NCBI GenBank assembly: GCA_003170875.1
Contig: PMYJ01000174.1
Coordinates: forward strand, 1 to 13,364
Reading direction: 5' to 3'
Origin: Candidatus Dormiibacterota bacterium
GTDB taxonomy: Bacteria; Chloroflexota; Dormibacteria; Aeolococcales; Aeolococcaceae
DNA length: 13,364 bases
The notes beneath the pieces are model-generated. The model worked only from the letters and a program-made list of their open reading frames with translations. It was not told the DNA's origin and made no database searches. Position numbers and translations under genes: made by a program. This document shows, one piece after another, positions 12,086-13,364 of the stretch. Position 1 is the stretch's first letter. Every line of letters starts with the position of its first letter.

Positions 12086-13364
12086 TTAACGCTTGACGAA
12101 GATCACCGCGAAGCCGTCGTCGTAGACCTGCTTCCACTGGGGGTCGACGCCGAGCGCCATGCTGAGCGCCGAGTCGGTGCGCTCGACGACGTAGTTGACG
12201 CCGTGCTCGTTGAGGATGGTCTGCCAGTCGGGCTCGGCGTTCTCGACGTCGCTGACCTGCTGCAGCAGCGGGTTGCCCACCTCGGTGGCCTCGCCGTAGA
12301 TGAAGATGCGGCGGTTGGCATCCCCGTAGAAGCGATAGATGAGGTAGCCGCCCCAGTCGTAGGCGTTGAACATCCGGGTCCCGACGGTCGGGTGGGCCTC
12401 CAGCCAGTTGGCGGCGCCGACCGGGAAGTTGGCATCGGTGCTCGCCGTCTGGCCGCTCAGCGTGTGGGCCGCGATGCCGACCGCCCCCGCGGTGACGATG
12501 AGTGCGCCCGCCGAGACGAGGATGAGGAGGGCAGAGGCGCGGCGCTGAATCCACTCAGCGATCGGGTCCCGCCACCGGCTCCGCTCCCAGGCTCCGCCCA
12601 GGGACCAGGCCACCATCGGGATGAGCAGCGCGGCGGCGACGGGCGCGTTGCGCACGGCCGCGAGGGCGGCGTAGATGCCCACCACGGTCAGCAGCGCGTC
12701 CCACAGCCGGGGGCGGCGCAACGCCATCGACGCCACCACCAGCAGGAGCATCAGCTCCACCCCGCGCTCGCCGGCCACGTAGAAATTCGGTGACTGCCAC
12801 TCGGCGATGAAGCTCTGCTGCACCGAACTGGTCTGGACCTTGATGGCGGCCAGGTAGGCGCCGACGGTGAGGGGATTGATCAGACCGGCGACTCCGCTGG
12901 CGAGCAGCACCCCCCAGAGCCGGAGCGATCGGCGGCGGTGCGCGGGATCGCGCGGTGTGGCGATCCACAGCACGGTCTCGGTGACCGCGGCGAGCCCGAC
13001 CACGGCGAGGCCGTAGACGAATCCTCCGTGCAGATTGGCCCAGACCACCATTACCAGGGGCAGGAGGTAGAGGTGGCGGTTTCGGTCCCTGAGGTAGGCC
13101 TCGACCCAGTAGAGGGTCAGACAGGTCAGCGCGAAGCTGATCATCTGCGAGCGGGGGCCCCAGACCTCGACCCCGGCGGCGGCCGCGACAGCGATGCAGG
13201 CGCCGGCGATCAGGGCCGGCACGCGCTCCAGCGCGATACGGCGCCAGATGAACCAGAAGCCCACCCAGGTGACCGCGACGTAGGCGAGGCTGAAGGCGAG
13301 GAAGCCGCCGGCGCGGAAGATCACCTCGCCGAGCACCTCGCTGCCCCACTCCTGATCCGCCCAG
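12086..13364 (-). CDS. Multi-spanning membrane protein, GT-C glycosyltransferase-like, 5' end outside window
   Basis: The frame runs off the right edge. The first visible residues, WADQEWGSEVLGEVIF, match the extracytoplasmic WxxxEW loop that follows the first membrane segment in this family, so about 60-100 N-terminal residues are missing. About nine hydrophobic segments follow (for example GGFLAFSLAYVAVTWVGFWF, LLPLVMVVWANLHGGFVYGL, ALLILVSAGALIVTAGAVGI). A soluble C-terminal domain carries FPVGAANWL, MFNAYDWGGYLIYRFYG, IFIYGEATE and WKQVYDDGFAVIFVKR. This layout, polytopic with a DWGGYL domain, occurs in uncharacterised GT-C-like membrane proteins common in Chloroflexota and actinobacteria. 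A role in lipid-linked sugar transfer is suggested but unproven. Its codon use is regular and the visible frame is intact, so it may lie outside the decayed element. Confidence 0.8.
   Translation of the reverse strand, partial: WADQEWGSEVLGEVIFRAGGFLAFSLAYVAVTWVGFWFIWRRIALERVPALIAGACIAVAAAAGVEVWGPRSQMISFALTCLTLYWVEAYLRDRNRHLYLLPLVMVVWANLHGGFVYGLAVVGLAAVTETVLWIATPRDPAHRRRSLRLWGVLLASGVAGLINPLTVGAYLAAIKVQTSSVQQSFIAEWQSPNFYVAGERGVELMLLLVVASMALRRPRLWDALLTVVGIYAALAAVRNAPVAAALLIPMVAWSLGGAWERSRWRDPIAEWIQRRASALLILVSAGALIVTAGAVGIAAHTLSGQTASTDANFPVGAANWLEAHPTVGTRMFNAYDWGGYLIYRFYGDANRRIFIYGEATEVGNPLLQQVSDVENAEPDWQTILNEHGVNYVVERTDSALSMALGVDPQWKQVYDDGFAVIFVKR

Noticed and set aside
12203..12793. Plus-strand frame opposite the membrane protein
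   Set aside because: It is an antisense shadow; the minus frame has regular transmembrane segments and conserved motifs.

Overview
The window is high-GC bacterial DNA with G/C-ending codons. It uses GTG and TTG starts, probably has at least one leaderless start, and carries actinobacterial-type regulators (BTAD) and a P-loop variant (NGAPGVTT) that I associate with actinobacteria. I read it as an actinobacterium or a neighbouring high-GC phylum such as Dormibacterota or Chloroflexota; the sequence does not settle which. It looks like accessory DNA: a plasmid-type maintenance module, a defence/toxin-antitoxin operon, and then decaying genes.

Left part (1-4575): a replication and partition module. 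A ribbon-helix-helix (RHH) gene and a ParA ATPase (minus strand, ATGA overlap) diverge from a small MerR-type regulator and a RepA-like initiator (plus strand, GTGA overlap). The divergent region holds a good promoter for each side, a 34-bp direct repeat pair with an embedded palindrome (possible centromere/operator), and a MerR-like dyad inside a promoter spacer. Downstream of rep lies an origin-like region: short GTGACGAA-type boxes on an 11-bp step, a nested dyad, and 20-bp iterons on an exact 22-bp step. An AAA-type ATPase with a C-terminal winged helix follows.

Middle part (4630-7989): an NTF2/SnoaL-like gene runs into a minus-strand operon. In transcription order the operon is a tiny RHH-like ORF, an AbiEi-like regulator with an N-terminal PD-(D/E)xK fold, an AbiEii-like nucleotidyltransferase (ATGA overlap), and a short protein ending in a truncated VRR-NUC-like nuclease motif. 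A promoter and a perfect palindrome overlap the AbiEi-like start, which suggests autorepression.

Right part (7990-13364): decayed material. It includes an SDR oxidoreductase pseudogene (frameshift and loss of the catalytic Lys), an unidentified small gene, a truncated lipoprotein joined to an apparent CpaB/SAF-like 3' remnant, and a gene with a MinD-like N-terminus, winged helix and BTAD domain that is split by a frameshift. That operon stops abruptly after an orphan Shine-Dalgarno sequence. The window ends in a partial multi-spanning membrane protein on the minus strand. No tRNA, rRNA, CRISPR array or transposase gene was seen.
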